From assembly GCA_037349105.1 (NCBI GenBank), contig JAYJMM010000114.1, positions 2,542,001-2,606,000 of the forward strand: DNA of 64,000 nt. Reading direction: 5' to 3'. This DNA is from Limnomonas spitsbergensis. Lineage: Eukaryota; Chlorophyta; Chlorophyceae; Chlamydomonadales. Below the pieces are notes generated by a model that made no database searches, was not told the DNA's origin, and was given only the letters and a program-made list of their open reading frames with translations. Positions within the stretch are counted from its first letter, which is position 1; each line of letters begins with the position of its first letter. The position numbers were made by a program, and so were the translations under genes. This document shows positions 63,421 through 64,000 of the stretch, one piece after another.

Positions 63421-63974
63421 TGAACCCTTTGCCTCAACACAAACTTTATAACAGCCGGTATATTTCCTACTGCGCCAGATGGTGGGTTGCTCCTTGTGAA
63501 CCCTTTGCCACAACACACAATTGTGAACTGCCGGTACGTTTCCTTTTGGGGGGGGGAGAGGGGGCAATGTCTTGCACATTTCGGGCGTCTGTTTTTTTCC
63601 TGCCTGCTCCAAGGATACCAGCTGGGGTGTCCTTTCATGTGTTACATCGTTCAGAAGAAGAATGGTGAGGATGGAACCACCGTGTTCGGTGCGTTAGGGG
63701 AGAGAGAGTGTACAGCATTGAGAAAGCGGAAGCGCGCGTACAAGTTAGAGATGATGTTCTAAATTGCACAGGTCATCTGCATATCATGTCTATCCTCTGG
63801 CTCTCTTGATGAAAACCACACCTGATCCAGCTGCACGCACCCTTGCACCCCTTGCACCCCTTGCAACCCTTGCGACCTGCAACCTGCACCCCACGCCTAT
63901 CCAGCTGCTTGCACCCCTTGCGAACCTTGCAACCTGCGCCCACGTCTGCGTGCCACCTGTCCCCTGCCGCACAG
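63421..63974 (+). other. Intron 34, right part
   Basis: A 60-bp duplication (TGAACCCTTTGCCWCAACAC; CCGGTAYRTTTCC) lies at 63421 and 63497. A copy of the putative next exon edge (GCACAGGTCATCTGCATATC) lies near 63767. CCTTGCACCCCTTGCAACC repeats fill 63840-63950. Confidence 0.75.
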
Positions 63975-64000
63975 GTCGTCAGCATATCATGTCTGTCCCC
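63975..64000 (+). CDS. Possible exon 35 of the coiled-coil gene, cut by the window
   Basis: Acceptor CTGCCGCACAG is followed by GTCGTCAGCATATCATGTCT. It would join exon 34 in phase 0. The same edge is duplicated near 63767, as for other exons here, which supports its being a real junction. Confidence 0.4.

Noticed and set aside
1..64000. tRNA, rRNA or organellar genes
   Set aside because: I looked for cloverleaf anticodon arms and conserved rRNA motifs by eye and saw none. A dedicated scan would be needed to exclude a tRNA in an intron.

Overview
The window is eukaryotic nuclear DNA: it has many short exons with GT-AG (and probably a few GC-AG) introns, a plastid-type processing protease, plant-type telomere-like heptamers (CCCTAAA) scattered through introns, and a retroelement. 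I infer a large-genome, repeat-rich green alga, perhaps of the core prasinophyte kind (Cymbomonas or Pyramimonas); this assignment is not proven from the sequence.

Layout. (1) 1-7474: the 3' part of a plus-strand gene for an S41 C-terminal processing peptidase of the chloroplast CtpA type, in four clear exons plus a likely tiny last exon, separated by introns full of minisatellites. (2) 7715-8637 and 19851-20110: a decayed plus-strand reading frame with in-frame stops, split by an 11.2-kb element. (3) 8638-19846: a mobile element on the minus strand with long direct terminal repeats and a 4-bp ACAG target-site duplication. It carries an unrecognised 792-residue Gag-position protein and an 1132-residue protein that joins a DNMT3-like cytosine methyltransferase, a Gypsy-type integrase and a PHD finger. 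No reverse transcriptase is visible. (4) 20230-22180: mostly gene-poor DNA with a possible minus-strand coding remnant. (5) 22181 to beyond the right end: one very large plus-strand gene. I could assemble 34 consecutive exons whose splice phases all agree (4215 coding bases, 1405 codons), with a 35th exon probably starting at 63975. It encodes a long coiled-coil protein with conserved-looking N-terminal and C-terminal blocks. I do not recognise it; a flagellar or cytoskeletal scaffold is a guess.

The most striking pattern is shared by both host genes. Most introns contain tandem or scattered, partly decayed copies of the neighbouring exon edge together with its splice site. Examples are a 78-bp array of 15 copies after a CtpA exon, an 81-bp array before the first visible exon of the big gene, a 38-bp array after its exon 34, a whole duplicated exon at 53.2 kb, and a 9-kb array of about 137 copies of a 65-bp unit, most of which carry a perfect CAG|GTGAGT donor. 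Introns here appear to grow by repeated tandem duplication across exon-intron junctions.

The DNMT-integrase-PHD element is the second highlight. It sits in decayed coding DNA whose in-frame stops are compatible with C-to-T decay.
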